Shown: positions 8,150-17,795 of the stretch, piece by piece
Layout of the letters: the number at the start of each line of letters is the position of its first letter
How positions within the stretch are numbered: the stretch's first letter is position 1
Assembly: GCF_004349135.1 (NCBI RefSeq)
Contig: NZ_SMFN01000023.1
Coordinates: 374-56,285, forward strand
Source of the DNA: Flavobacterium sandaracinum
GTDB lineage: Bacteria; Bacteroidota; Bacteroidia; Flavobacteriales; Flavobacteriaceae
Direction of reading: 5' to 3'
Length of the DNA stretch: 55,912 nt
Program-made: the position numbers and the translations under genes
Notes under the pieces: generated by a model
Told to the model about the DNA's origin: nothing
What the model saw: the letters and a program-made list of their open reading frames with translations, nothing else
Database searches by the model: none

Positions 8150-10048
8150 ATGACATACAAGGAAATTTATGAGGACAGCATTGACAAACCGGAAAAATTC
8201 TGGGCAGAACAAGCTGATGCAATTGAGTGGTACAATAAACCGGATACGATTTTGTCGAAAGATGAAAATGGATATCCGCTTTGGTACCAAGATGGCGAAT
8301 TGAATATTTGTTATCTGGCTTTAGACAAGCACATTCAGGATGGCTATGGCGATCAGGTCGCTTTTATTTATGATTCGCCCGTCACACAAACCGTAAAAAA
8401 ATATACTTTTTCGGAAGTAAAAACCGAAGTCGCAAAACTCGCAGGAGGCATGCAGTCCTTGGGGCTAAAAAAAGGCGATACCGCTATAATTTACATGCCC
8501 ATGATTCCTCAAACCGCTTTTGCGATGTTGGCTTGTGCCAGAATTGGCGTAATCCATTCGGTTGTTTTTGGAGGTTTTGCACCACATGAATTGGCCATCA
8601 GAATTGATGATTGCAAACCCAGAGCGATTATTACCGCTTCATCCGGAATTGAAGTAGATCGTTTAATTGCGTACAAACCTTTAGTGGATGAAGCCATTGT
8701 ACTTGCTTCACACCGACCAAAAAAAGTAATCGTTTTCAATAGAAAATTAGGTGCCCGAATTCCGTTTAAAAAATACGATGTGGATTATGATGCATTGGTT
8801 TACGGTTCCGAAGAAACGCCTTGTGTTCCTGTTAATTCGAATCATCCGCTGTATATTTTATACACATCCGGAACTACAGGAAAACCAAAAGGAATTGTAA
8901 GAGATACTGGTGGATATGCCGTGGCATTGAAATTTTCGATGAAATACATTTACAATGTAAAGGAAGATGAGACTTTTTGGGCAGCATCGGATATGGGTTG
9001 GGCAGTTGGGCACAGCTATATTTTATACGGACCGTTATTGAACCGAAATACAACCATAATTTTTGAAGGAAAACCCATAAAAACTCCAGATGCGAGTACG
9101 TTTTGGAGAATCATTTCAGAGCATAAAGTGGGCACCATGTTTACGGCTCCAACCGCTATTAGAGCCATCAAAAAAGAAGATCCCGACGGAGAGTTCATCA
9201 AACAATACGATTTGAGTTGTCTTAAAAATCAATTCTTAGCAGGAGAACGCTGTGATAATGCTACTTTAGAATGGTATCAAGAACACATTCCTATCCCTGT
9301 AATTGACCATTGGTGGCAAACTGAGTCCGGCTGGCCCATGATTGCCAATTCTCTTGGAATTGAAAAAATGCCGGTCAAATCTGGTTCAGCTACAAAAGCC
9401 GTTTGTGGGTATGACATTCGGATTTTTAATGAAAACGGCGACGAATTAAGCGCCAATGAAGAAGGTTTGGTTGTTGTAAAATTGCCTTTACCACCGGGGA
9501 ATATGTTAGGCATTTGGGAAAACGAAGCACGTTTCAAAGCTGGATATTTCAGCAAATTTGACGGTTATTATTTGTCTGGCGATGGTGGTTACAAAGATGA
9601 AGACGGTTATATTTTCATCACCGGAAGAACGGATGATGTGATAAATGTAGCAGGGCATCGATTATCAACAGCAGAAATGGAAGAAGTTGTTGCTTCCCAT
9701 CATTCCGTGGCTGAATGTGCCGTCATTGGAATTCACGATGAGTTAAAAGGACAAATTCCTTTGGCTTTGGTGGTAACCAAATCAGGAGATGAAATCGAAC
9801 ATTATCAATTGGAACAAGAAATCATTAAACTGGTTCGTCAGCAAATTGGAGCTGTTGCTTCGTTGAGAAATGTAATGATTGTACAACGATTGCCCAAAAC
9901 ACGGTCAGGGAAAATCCTTCGAAAACTGATGCGCAGCATTACCGATGGCGAGGAATTCCAAATTCCGTCCACCATAGATGATGAATCCATTGTAGAAGAA
10001 ATCGAGACCACATTAAAAAAGTATAAAATAGGCGTTTATAATATTTAA
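8150..10048 (+). CDS. PrpE-like acyl-CoA synthetase (propionate-CoA ligase type)
   Basis: The 632-residue AMP-forming ligase has the phosphate-binding loop YTSGTTGKPKGIVRDTGGY (about residues 238-257), the adenine-site motif HWWQTESGWP, the hinge FITGRTDDVINVAGHR and the catalytic Lys588 in PKTRSGKILRK. The 'IVRDTGG' and 'TESGWP' variants are those of propionyl-CoA synthetases rather than Acs, which has 'MVHTTAG' and 'TETGG' (as in the next gene). It would activate propionate or a similar short acid to acyl-CoA in the cytoplasm. It begins 17 bp after the response regulator and ends 14 bp before acs. Exact chain-length preference cannot be read. Confidence 0.85.
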   Translation: MTYKEIYEDSIDKPEKFWAEQADAIEWYNKPDTILSKDENGYPLWYQDGELNICYLALDKHIQDGYGDQVAFIYDSPVTQTVKKYTFSEVKTEVAKLAGGMQSLGLKKGDTAIIYMPMIPQTAFAMLACARIGVIHSVVFGGFAPHELAIRIDDCKPRAIITASSGIEVDRLIAYKPLVDEAIVLASHRPKKVIVFNRKLGARIPFKKYDVDYDALVYGSEETPCVPVNSNHPLYILYTSGTTGKPKGIVRDTGGYAVALKFSMKYIYNVKEDETFWAASDMGWAVGHSYILYGPLLNRNTTIIFEGKPIKTPDASTFWRIISEHKVGTMFTAPTAIRAIKKEDPDGEFIKQYDLSCLKNQFLAGERCDNATLEWYQEHIPIPVIDHWWQTESGWPMIANSLGIEKMPVKSGSATKAVCGYDIRIFNENGDELSANEEGLVVVKLPLPPGNMLGIWENEARFKAGYFSKFDGYYLSGDGGYKDEDGYIFITGRTDDVINVAGHRLSTAEMEEVVASHHSVAECAVIGIHDELKGQIPLALVVTKSGDEIEHYQLEQEIIKLVRQQIGAVASLRNVMIVQRLPKTRSGKILRKLMRSITDGEEFQIPSTIDDESIVEEIETTLKKYKIGVYNI

Positions 10049-10062
10049 AATTTACCAAAATC

Positions 10063-11970
10063 ATGAGTTACTATAAAATTAATAATTTAGAAGAGTACTT
10101 TAAACATTACAAAAAATCAGTTCGTGAACCCAAAAAATTCTGGGACAAAGTCGCATCTGAAAATTTTACTTGGTACCAAGAATGGGATAAAGTGGTTGAC
10201 TTTAATATGGCGGAAGCCGATATAAAATGGTTTACCAATGCTAAAGTAAACATTGTAAAAAACTGTATCGACAGGCATCTTGCTAAAAAAGGAGACAAAA
10301 CAGCTATCATTTTTGAACCAAATGATCCAAATGAAGAAGCTTTGCATATTTCGTATAATGAACTGTACGAGCGTGTGTGTAAAATGGCAAATGTGTTAAA
10401 AGAACAAGGCATCCAAAAAGGAGATCGCGTTTGTATTTACCTGCCAATGATCCCTGAATTAGCCATTACCACTTTGGCTTGCGCTAGAATTGGAGCCATT
10501 CACTCGGTTGTTTTTGCAGGATTTTCTGCTTCGGCAGTTGCAGCAAGAATCAATGACAGCGAATGCAAAATGGTCATCACTTCAGATGGTGGATATCGTG
10601 GCAACAAAACCATCGATTTAAAAAGTATTGTTGACGAAGCCTTATTGAATTGTCCTTGTGTAGAGAACGTTTTAGTGGCTAAAAGAATCAACTCAAACAT
10701 TAACATGAAAGAAGGTCGCGACCAATGGTTGCAGCCTCTTTTGGATCAAGCTTCGGACAATAATGTGGCTGAAATAATGGACGCTGAAGATCCTTTATTT
10801 ATCCTTTATACTTCTGGTTCAACAGGAAAACCAAAAGGAATGGTACATACCACAGCGGGTTATATGGTGTATTCCGCGTATACCTTTAAGAACGTTTTTA
10901 ATTATGAAGACAATGATATTTTCTGGTGTACTGCTGACATTGGCTGGATTACCGGACATTCTTATATTCTTTACGGACCGTTATTGAACGGAGCTACGAC
11001 GGTAATTTTCGAAGGTGTTCCGTCTTATCCAGATTTTAGTCGCTTTTGGCAAACTATCGAAAAGCATAAAGTTACCCAGTTTTACACGGCACCAACAGCC
11101 ATTAGAGCTTTGGCAAAAGAAAGTATCGAATACGTACAAAGGTACCAATTGACCTCTTTAAAAGTAATTGGATCCGTGGGAGAACCTATTAATGAGGAAG
11201 CTTGGCACTGGTACAATAACCATGTAGGGGATAAAAAATGCCCTGTGGTGGATACTTGGTGGCAAACCGAAACCGGAGGAATTATGATTTCGCCAATTGC
11301 ATTTGTAACGCCAACAAAACCTACTTACGCTTCATTGCCATTACCAGGAATCCAACCTGTTTTGATGGATGAAAAACGCAACGAAATTGAAGGCAATCAG
11401 GTGACAGGAAGTTTGTGTATTAAATTCCCTTGGCCAGGAATTGCCAGAACGATTTGGGGCGATCACCAAAGATACAAAGAAACCTATTTTTCTACCTTTC
11501 CAGGTAAATATTTTACTGGTGACGGCGCTTTGCGTGACGAAGTAGGGTATTATAGAATAACAGGTCGCGTAGATGACGTCGTTATTGTTTCTGGACACAA
11601 TCTGGGAACTGCTCCTATTGAAGATGCTATCAATGAACATCCGGCAGTTGCGGAATCAGCTATTGTTGGTTTCCCACATGACATCAAAGGAAATGCGTTG
11701 TACGGTTTTGTAATTCTTAAAGAAACCGGAGAATATCGTGATAGAGAAAACCTGAGTAAGGAGATCAACCAACACATATCTGATCACATTGGACCCATTG
11801 CCAAATTAGATAAAATCCAATTTGTTTCTGGTTTGCCAAAAACGCGTTCTGGAAAAATCATGCGTAGGATTCTGCGTAAGATTGCTGAAGGTGATTATTC
11901 TAATTTTGGTGATACCTCAACGTTACTGAATCCTGAAATTGTAGATGAAATCAAGGAAGGTAAAATTTAG
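10063..11970 (+). CDS. acs: acetyl-CoA synthetase (AMP-forming)
   Basis: The 635-residue protein has YTSGSTGKPKGMVHTTAGY (about 247-265), DTWWQTETGG (about 397-406), RITGRVDDVVIVSGHN and catalytic Lys598 in PKTRSGKIMRRILRK. These are textbook Acs motifs and the length is close to the family's 640-650. It converts acetate, ATP and CoA to acetyl-CoA. It is the last gene of the kinase-regulator-ligase run and is followed by two terminators. The last-step Lys is the residue controlled by acetylation in other bacteria, but no acetyltransferase is encoded nearby. Confidence 0.93.
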   Translation: MSYYKINNLEEYFKHYKKSVREPKKFWDKVASENFTWYQEWDKVVDFNMAEADIKWFTNAKVNIVKNCIDRHLAKKGDKTAIIFEPNDPNEEALHISYNELYERVCKMANVLKEQGIQKGDRVCIYLPMIPELAITTLACARIGAIHSVVFAGFSASAVAARINDSECKMVITSDGGYRGNKTIDLKSIVDEALLNCPCVENVLVAKRINSNINMKEGRDQWLQPLLDQASDNNVAEIMDAEDPLFILYTSGSTGKPKGMVHTTAGYMVYSAYTFKNVFNYEDNDIFWCTADIGWITGHSYILYGPLLNGATTVIFEGVPSYPDFSRFWQTIEKHKVTQFYTAPTAIRALAKESIEYVQRYQLTSLKVIGSVGEPINEEAWHWYNNHVGDKKCPVVDTWWQTETGGIMISPIAFVTPTKPTYASLPLPGIQPVLMDEKRNEIEGNQVTGSLCIKFPWPGIARTIWGDHQRYKETYFSTFPGKYFTGDGALRDEVGYYRITGRVDDVVIVSGHNLGTAPIEDAINEHPAVAESAIVGFPHDIKGNALYGFVILKETGEYRDRENLSKEINQHISDHIGPIAKLDKIQFVSGLPKTRSGKIMRRILRKIAEGDYSNFGDTSTLLNPEIVDEIKEGKI

Positions 11971-11995
11971 TTTTTTAGTTTTAATTGTAGTTAAG

Positions 11996-12025
11996 AACTG
12001 CTTCATTTATGGAGCAGTTTTTTTT
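11996..12025 (+). terminator. terminator after acs
   Basis: AACTGCT (11996-12002) pairs with AGCAGTT around a 10-nt loop and is followed by eight T residues. Confidence 0.7.
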
Positions 12026-12030
12026 ATACA

Positions 12031-12064
12031 AAAACGGCTGTCTTTTTAGGGACAGCCGTTTTTC
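12031..12064. terminator. bidirectional terminator between acs and the amylase gene
   Basis: AAAACGGCTGTC (12031-12042) and GACAGCCGTTTT (12051-12062) form a perfect 12-bp stem with an 8-nt loop. A-rich and T-rich flanks let it work for acs on the plus strand and for the sus operon end on the minus strand. Confidence 0.85.
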
Positions 12065-12081
12065 ACTAATTCAACATATTC

Positions 12082-14970
12082 TTAATTTTTCAACAGTTTC
12101 AAAACTTTCATTCCATTATTTTCATCAAATGTTTTTACGATGTAAAGTCCTTGATTCAAATCACTAACTGAAAATTGAGAACCTGCCGTTTTATTGGCAT
12201 CAAAACTTTTTACCAGTTGTCCCGTGATAGAAAAAATCTGCACTTTAGAAGTTGTTTCATTCAATGTAAAATAATCCGATGCAGGATTTGGATACAACAC
12301 AATCGTTGGTGATTTTTCGTAATCTGCTATTGCCAAGGAGGCTGTTTTGTTCCCGTAAATTTTGAATTCTCCCGGTTGCAACGTGATGGTTGCTGATGTA
12401 CTAATCACATTGATGGTTGTATTATCCATCAAATTGTACCACGTTCCCGTATATGGAAATCCCGAAGGAACGTTTTGAGCAATCACATTAAAATTTGCAA
12501 CAATCAACACATCTTTCAGTTGGGTTGAAGCTAAGGCACTGTTTGTAATTTTGATATTTGGAAATAAGGAGCTAGAATTGTTGATTGTTACAGTACCTGA
12601 AAATACTGGTTCTATGGTTTTCATAGTAATCATTTTCGCCCAATCATCGTAAATTTTACTTCTGTTGGTATCCCCTAGCCAATTCGTCGCCCATTGCGGT
12701 TGTGGCTTAGTATCTAATTTACAATCCCCTGATGTTGCATCTGACGGTGAATTTACACTGCCATTATTACAAGTGAATATAGAGGAATCCCAACCCAATT
12801 CTCCAAACTGCCAAATCATTTTTGGTCCTGGAACCAACAAAGATACAGCACCCAAAGCAGACATTCTTGACAATGCCACATTTAATGTTCTCACATTATG
12901 GTCGGCAACTGTATTATTTCCAGATTGTAAATTATTGTACATTAAGCGCTCTTCATCGTGACTCTCGGCATAACCCATCAATCGGTGTGCAGTAAATCCT
13001 CGGCTTGAGGAAGTCATTCTAGAAATATTACCTGCAAACCCTTTTGTCAAGTTGTTATAATCATGAGTCATAATCCCCCACATCATAATTCCTTTACTTG
13101 GCGTTTCATTCAATCTGTAATTAGCCCATTGTTGTTCTTCATCATTTCCTCCTAAATGTTCGAAAATAACGTAGTGATTGGGATCTAAATTCCAAGAATA
13201 ATCAGCATATTTTTTCAATACATCTATTCTATCTTGTTGTCTGTTACCGGTACAATTTTCTTGACCACCAGCTACATTCGAAGGACAATTTTGCGTAAAA
13301 CCTTTGGTTAAATCCCAACGAAATCCGTCAATTTTATATTCTTCAACCCATTGTTTAATGACACGTTGCACATAGTTTTGAGTTCTAGGCTGTTGATGAT
13401 TAAAATCTTCCCCAACATTGTAACTGTGCATCGCTGTCGTATTAAAATAAGGATTTTCAGTGGATGGAGAACCCCAACCATCGCCATCAGGATCATTCAT
13501 CCACATGCGAAGCATTGGATTTCTTCCAAAAGCATGATTTAATGCAACATCAAGAATAACGGCAATTCCGTTTTGATGGCACAAATCCACAAACTCTTTT
13601 AACTTATCAGAAGTACCGTAGAATTTATCCAAAGCCATGTGAAAAGAGGTATTGTATCCCCAGCTTTCATTGCCTTCATATTCCATTACAGGCATTAACT
13701 CAATCGCATTTATTTTCAAATTTTTGAAATAATCCATTTTATTAATCAGGTCCTGATAACTTCTGTTAGCATCAAAATCACGCACTAACAATTCGTAAAC
13801 CACCAATTTTTCTTTCTCTGGTTTAACAAAATTTGTGGTAGCACTACTCCATGCATAAGGTGTTTTACCTGTTTGTAAAACGGTTACTTCTCTTTCTTGA
13901 CCAACTGGATAAACCGGCATGTTTGGATATTTTGAAGCAGAAATCCCGCCATCATCAAATGGAGATAAAACCAAAGTAGAATACGGATCAGCTGTTTTTA
14001 CCAAAGCAGGCGTTCCAGCAATAGGAGTTGCATCTACTAACCAATATTGGTACGAATAATTTGTCCCTGAAATTAATCCTGTTAGTTCCAACCAAAACTT
14101 ACCCGAAGCCGGATCTTTTTTCATCGCAAATGAACCTGTAGGTTGCCAATTATTGAAACTTCCCGCTACGTATATGAAATCTTTGAACGGAGCGTCCAAA
14201 ACTAAAGTTGCTTTTGTAGCATCGGAAGTATTGTAATTGATTCCGTCCAGTAAGCCAGCAGGCATTGCCTCACTAACTGCATTTGGATTCACTATGGCAC
14301 TAAACTTTTTAGTGATTACAGTGGTTCCTTGTGTAACTTGTAATTCGTAATTCTGATTTCCAGTAATAGCAGAATGATTAAAAGAATAACTGGAAGTTGC
14401 AGCATTTGTATTTAAAGTTGTACCGTTTGCTTTTAAAACATAACTGGCATTTCCACCGGTATTAGTAGCTGCAATATTCAAACTTCCACCTGAAGCAATA
14501 ATTGTTGAACTATTTTCAGCAGGAGCATTCAATGAAACTTGATAGGCACCAACCTCAACAAAGTTATCCTGCGATTTTTTATCTCCAGTTCCATCCTTCG
14601 CTTTTACAAGAAATCCAATTCTACCAATTCCGTTTCTGTTATAGAAAACATTTGGTGTAAATGTTTTGGTATAGGTATTCGTACTTGAATTATAGTTAAA
14701 ACGATTGACTTCATTTGAGGAAGTCCAAGTACCATTAGTAGGACAGTCGATACTATTTGCATCATTGATGTCAAAAGACCAAGTCCACATATAAATAGCG
14801 TTTCCGGTAACTCCCCAAGCAGCTTCATTTATAGCATTCCCATCAATTGTGATTGTTATGGATGTTGTTTCTTCAAAGGTTGCTGGACTAATAGAATAAG
14901 CAACAGACTGTTGTTGCGCAGTTGCAACAATTGAGAGGAAAAATAATATATAAAGTATAGTTTTTTTCAT
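12082..14970 (-). CDS. secreted GH13 alpha-amylase with T9SS C-terminal sorting domain
   Basis: The 962-residue product has a signal peptide (MKKTILYILFFLSIVATAQ) and two N-terminal beta-sandwich regions. The second contains VAGSFNNWQPTG (about residue 265) and looks like a CBM48/E-set domain. A GH13 barrel follows from about 385 to 790, with nucleophile Asp553 (GFRWD), general acid Glu604 (VIFEHLG) and Asp672 (ESHDEER). The last 75 residues (VLYPNPASDYF...QGLYIVKT...KLLKN) are a type A T9SS sorting domain, so the enzyme is exported by the gliding-type system to the surface or medium. It is the last gene of the sus operon, behind a hairpin that may lower its expression. It would cut starch before SusCD uptake. 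Confidence 0.92.
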   Translation of the reverse strand: MKKTILYILFFLSIVATAQQQSVAYSISPATFEETTSITITIDGNAINEAAWGVTGNAIYMWTWSFDINDANSIDCPTNGTWTSSNEVNRFNYNSSTNTYTKTFTPNVFYNRNGIGRIGFLVKAKDGTGDKKSQDNFVEVGAYQVSLNAPAENSSTIIASGGSLNIAATNTGGNASYVLKANGTTLNTNAATSSYSFNHSAITGNQNYELQVTQGTTVITKKFSAIVNPNAVSEAMPAGLLDGINYNTSDATKATLVLDAPFKDFIYVAGSFNNWQPTGSFAMKKDPASGKFWLELTGLISGTNYSYQYWLVDATPIAGTPALVKTADPYSTLVLSPFDDGGISASKYPNMPVYPVGQEREVTVLQTGKTPYAWSSATTNFVKPEKEKLVVYELLVRDFDANRSYQDLINKMDYFKNLKINAIELMPVMEYEGNESWGYNTSFHMALDKFYGTSDKLKEFVDLCHQNGIAVILDVALNHAFGRNPMLRMWMNDPDGDGWGSPSTENPYFNTTAMHSYNVGEDFNHQQPRTQNYVQRVIKQWVEEYKIDGFRWDLTKGFTQNCPSNVAGGQENCTGNRQQDRIDVLKKYADYSWNLDPNHYVIFEHLGGNDEEQQWANYRLNETPSKGIMMWGIMTHDYNNLTKGFAGNISRMTSSSRGFTAHRLMGYAESHDEERLMYNNLQSGNNTVADHNVRTLNVALSRMSALGAVSLLVPGPKMIWQFGELGWDSSIFTCNNGSVNSPSDATSGDCKLDTKPQPQWATNWLGDTNRSKIYDDWAKMITMKTIEPVFSGTVTINNSSSLFPNIKITNSALASTQLKDVLIVANFNVIAQNVPSGFPYTGTWYNLMDNTTINVISTSATITLQPGEFKIYGNKTASLAIADYEKSPTIVLYPNPASDYFTLNETTSKVQIFSITGQLVKSFDANKTAGSQFSVSDLNQGLYIVKTFDENNGMKVLKLLKN

Positions 14971-14998
14971 GGTTTAGCGTTAATTAAATTAAAAACTA

Positions 14999-15026
14999 AA
15001 AAAGGGCTACCCACAGATAGCCCTTA
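14999..15026 (-). terminator. intra-operon hairpin between susE and amylase
   Basis: Read on the minus strand, AAGGGCTA and TAGCCCTT (plus positions 15003-15010 and 15019-15026) form a perfect 8-bp stem with an 8-nt loop, followed by a T run. It looks like a terminator or attenuator placed between susE and the distal amylase gene. Confidence 0.65.
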
Positions 15027-15042
15027 AATTTTTTGAAATAAA

Positions 15043-16155
15043 TTATTCTTGATTTGGCAACATCAAATAACTACCATCTAAATCATTGAAATAGATTTTG
15101 TATTTTGATTTAGCTACTGGAATATCTCCTCCGCTAGCACCATTACCAGTAAACCCAGAAAATTCCGTATCTCCTCCCCAGTTAGTATCCCAAGCATTAT
15201 TAGCTCTAAATTTCCCTTTACCATCAAATAAAGAAATAGTAAGTGACCAAACATGAGGACTAAATGTAGAAACAGTCATTTCCGAATCATCTCCAGCCCA
15301 ACCTGCTTCAGAACCCGTTCTAGATGAACCTAAGAAACCAATTCTTGAATAAACTGAAGCCGCAGTAGCATTATAAGGAACTAAAGTGTACGCTAACGTT
15401 TCGACATTAAATGTAAAAGTGTAGTATCCTGAAGCTGAAATTATAAATTCACCTGCATTATCTTTAATTTCAATGGTGTTATTTCCTGCATTACCTAATT
15501 GAGAAGCCCAACTTCCTTTTTCAGAAATTAGCTTAAAATTACCTGCAGCAAAGTACCCTGTAAATTTATAGATGTCTGGATTCACTCCACCTCTAAACAT
15601 AGGTTGGTGATTTGTGTCAACATTATTATCCCAACCACCTTCAACGGCTGCACCAATTAAATACCAATCAGTAAATGCGTATGGCACTAACCCTGTGTAT
15701 GCATTCACTAAAATAGTCAATGGCGTTGCAGATATCATTTTCTCTATTCCAGCTAAACTAGAAACCACTTTTACATCATAAGACCCTAACGCATCAGGTA
15801 TTCCACCCAATTCAATTACTGCTTGATTTAACGTTTTTACAGTTACTTCAATTTGAGTTGCACCAGCAGTTCCTCCCAATTCAATTGCATTGGTAAAATC
15901 GCCCCCTTTAACATCAATTAAAAGTTTGTATCCAATTTCAACATTACCGTCATAGGTTGCTTTAGTCCATACAAAACGCTCTGCAACTTCTTCTGCATTT
16001 TCTTCCAATAAAACATACGCTTTATCGTTTTCTGGCGCAACTAATTCAGGAGTATCAATTCCCTGAATTACTGGTCTATCTTCTACATCCTCTACGCTAC
16101 AAGACAAGGCAAGTACCGCAAATAAAGCAATTACTGATTTCGTTATATTTTTCAT
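15043..16155 (-). CDS. susE: SusE/SusF-like starch-binding outer-membrane lipoprotein
   Basis: The 370-residue lipoprotein has the signal MKNITKSVIALFAVLALSC followed by acidic residues (SVEDVED), the lipoprotein export signal type of Bacteroidota that leads to the cell surface. Residues about 35-145 fit the N-terminal SusE fold. Two beta-sandwich repeats follow, each with a WYLIG or RIGFLGSS start and a 'GYYTFTFNVETLAYTLVP' or 'YKIYFNDLDGSYLML' end, typical of SusE/SusF starch-binding modules. It lies 24 bp after susD. It has no catalytic motif and probably holds maltodextrin near the SusCD complex. Confidence 0.85.
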   Translation of the reverse strand: MKNITKSVIALFAVLALSCSVEDVEDRPVIQGIDTPELVAPENDKAYVLLEENAEEVAERFVWTKATYDGNVEIGYKLLIDVKGGDFTNAIELGGTAGATQIEVTVKTLNQAVIELGGIPDALGSYDVKVVSSLAGIEKMISATPLTILVNAYTGLVPYAFTDWYLIGAAVEGGWDNNVDTNHQPMFRGGVNPDIYKFTGYFAAGNFKLISEKGSWASQLGNAGNNTIEIKDNAGEFIISASGYYTFTFNVETLAYTLVPYNATAASVYSRIGFLGSSRTGSEAGWAGDDSEMTVSTFSPHVWSLTISLFDGKGKFRANNAWDTNWGGDTEFSGFTGNGASGGDIPVAKSKYKIYFNDLDGSYLMLPNQE

Positions 16156-16179
16156 TTTTTATTTTTTATTTAATAATTA

Positions 16180-17778
16180 TTAATATCCAGGATTTTGTTG
16201 TAATTTATTATTTGAAGACAATGCAGTAGCAGGAATAGGAAATAAATTTCTAAACGCTTGAGTTGGCGCACCACCAGCTACATTTCCTTTCCAAGGCCAT
16301 AAGTAGCTACCACCTGAAAATTTACCAAAACGAATTAAATCCGTTCTTCTGTGTCCTTCCCAGTGTAGTTCTTTTGCTCTTTCGTCAAGAATTAAGTTTG
16401 CACCTGCAGCATCTGCGGTAAGAGAACTGATGGTAGAAGCATTTGATCTAGTTCTCAAAGCATTCACATATCCTCTAGCCGTTGCAAGATCTCCTACTTT
16501 ACCAACAACCGCGCATTCAGCATACATTAAATAGGCATCGGCTAAACGGAACATTGGAAAATCAGAATCAGAGAAATCACCTGACTTATCTGAACCTTGA
16601 ACACCGTTTACATCTACATTTCTAAATTTTTGAATAGCGTAGCCATCCGTGAAATTACTAATATCAACAATTTCTTTCGTTTGTCCATCTGTGTAAAATT
16701 GACCCCTTGCATCAGTAGTATTTGCACTAAACTTGTCAACAAATGCAGATGTTGTTCTGATTCCAGCCCAACCACCATTGATTCCAAATTCAGAAGCTAT
16801 CATTGTTCCACCCACTGGGGCATGTGTCAAGAAAGTAGTTCCACCGTACGTTTGGGTTCTAAGACCGTCAAAAGCAATTGTGAAAATAAATTCGTTTTGT
16901 GCTCCGTTTTTGTCATTATCTGCAAAAAATAATTGGTTGTAATTGTTGTGCAATGCATAACCTGAAGCAATAACTTTATTGATCAATGGCAATGCTCCAG
17001 CATAATTATCAGTTCCAATGTATACTTTAGCATTCATGTACAATTTTGCTTGCAACATCCAAGCAGCTGCTTGATCTACGCGGTATGCTTCATTGGATTT
17101 TGGCGCTTTCAATTCTGGAATGATCGCAGTTAACTCCTCATCAACAAATTTGTATAATTCTGCTCTTGTAGCATATTCAGGATAGTAAAAGGTCGTTGGT
17201 GAATTTTCAGTAACCAAAGATCCACCACCAAACATATCGATTAAATGCCAGTAGGTGAATGCTCTAATGAAACGTGCTTCAGCTCTGTACGTTTTAATTT
17301 CTGCTATCAAAGCAGCATCAAGACCTCTTGCAGCTAATTTTTCATCGGTAGTTTGTCTCAAAAACTCGTTACAGTTTACAATTTGGAACGAAAAACGGGC
17401 AAATGTAGCTGTAATAAAACGGTCCAAAGAAGTCCATGTTTGTGAATGTAAATCTTTTATCGTTCCGTCATTCCAAGCAATAACTGCCTCATCCGTTGTC
17501 AATTCCTGCATCAACCAGAAACCTCTAATATACTGACTTTCCCCTTCATCAATTCCAGAGATATCAGGAGAACCTGCTGCCGTTTGACCTGAAGTAGCAA
17601 ATCCTGCATAAAGTTTAGCTAAATTTTGTTTGTACGATTCTGGTGTGCTAAAAAATTGTTCTCCAGGAACAGCAACATTACTTTCCGGAGCTTGGCTTAA
17701 ATCATCTGTACACGATGGGAACAATAGCACCATCAGGAACAAAGAAATACCCAATACTTTTATTTGTATCTTTTTCAT
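16180..17778 (-). CDS. susD: SusD/RagB-family nutrient-binding lipoprotein
   Basis: The 532-residue lipoprotein has lipobox LLFPSC at the end of a signal peptide, then TDDLSQAPESN. The N-terminal TPR-like helices (ARFIRAFTYWHLIDMFG) and the C-terminal 'ELHWEGHRRTDLIRFG' and 'FPIPATALSSNNKLQQNPGY' motifs are diagnostic of SusD. It forms the lid over the SusC barrel and binds glycan at the surface. It lies 17 bp after susC. The specificity for alpha-glucan is inferred from the enzymes of this locus. Confidence 0.93.
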   Translation of the reverse strand: MKKIQIKVLGISLFLMVLLFPSCTDDLSQAPESNVAVPGEQFFSTPESYKQNLAKLYAGFATSGQTAAGSPDISGIDEGESQYIRGFWLMQELTTDEAVIAWNDGTIKDLHSQTWTSLDRFITATFARFSFQIVNCNEFLRQTTDEKLAARGLDAALIAEIKTYRAEARFIRAFTYWHLIDMFGGGSLVTENSPTTFYYPEYATRAELYKFVDEELTAIIPELKAPKSNEAYRVDQAAAWMLQAKLYMNAKVYIGTDNYAGALPLINKVIASGYALHNNYNQLFFADNDKNGAQNEFIFTIAFDGLRTQTYGGTTFLTHAPVGGTMIASEFGINGGWAGIRTTSAFVDKFSANTTDARGQFYTDGQTKEIVDISNFTDGYAIQKFRNVDVNGVQGSDKSGDFSDSDFPMFRLADAYLMYAECAVVGKVGDLATARGYVNALRTRSNASTISSLTADAAGANLILDERAKELHWEGHRRTDLIRFGKFSGGSYLWPWKGNVAGGAPTQAFRNLFPIPATALSSNNKLQQNPGY

Positions 17779-17795
17779 TTTTCTTGTTATTTGTA

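Noticed and set aside
12665..12961. 98-codon plus-strand frame inside the amylase gene
   Set aside because: It is antisense to conserved GH13 catalytic sequence.
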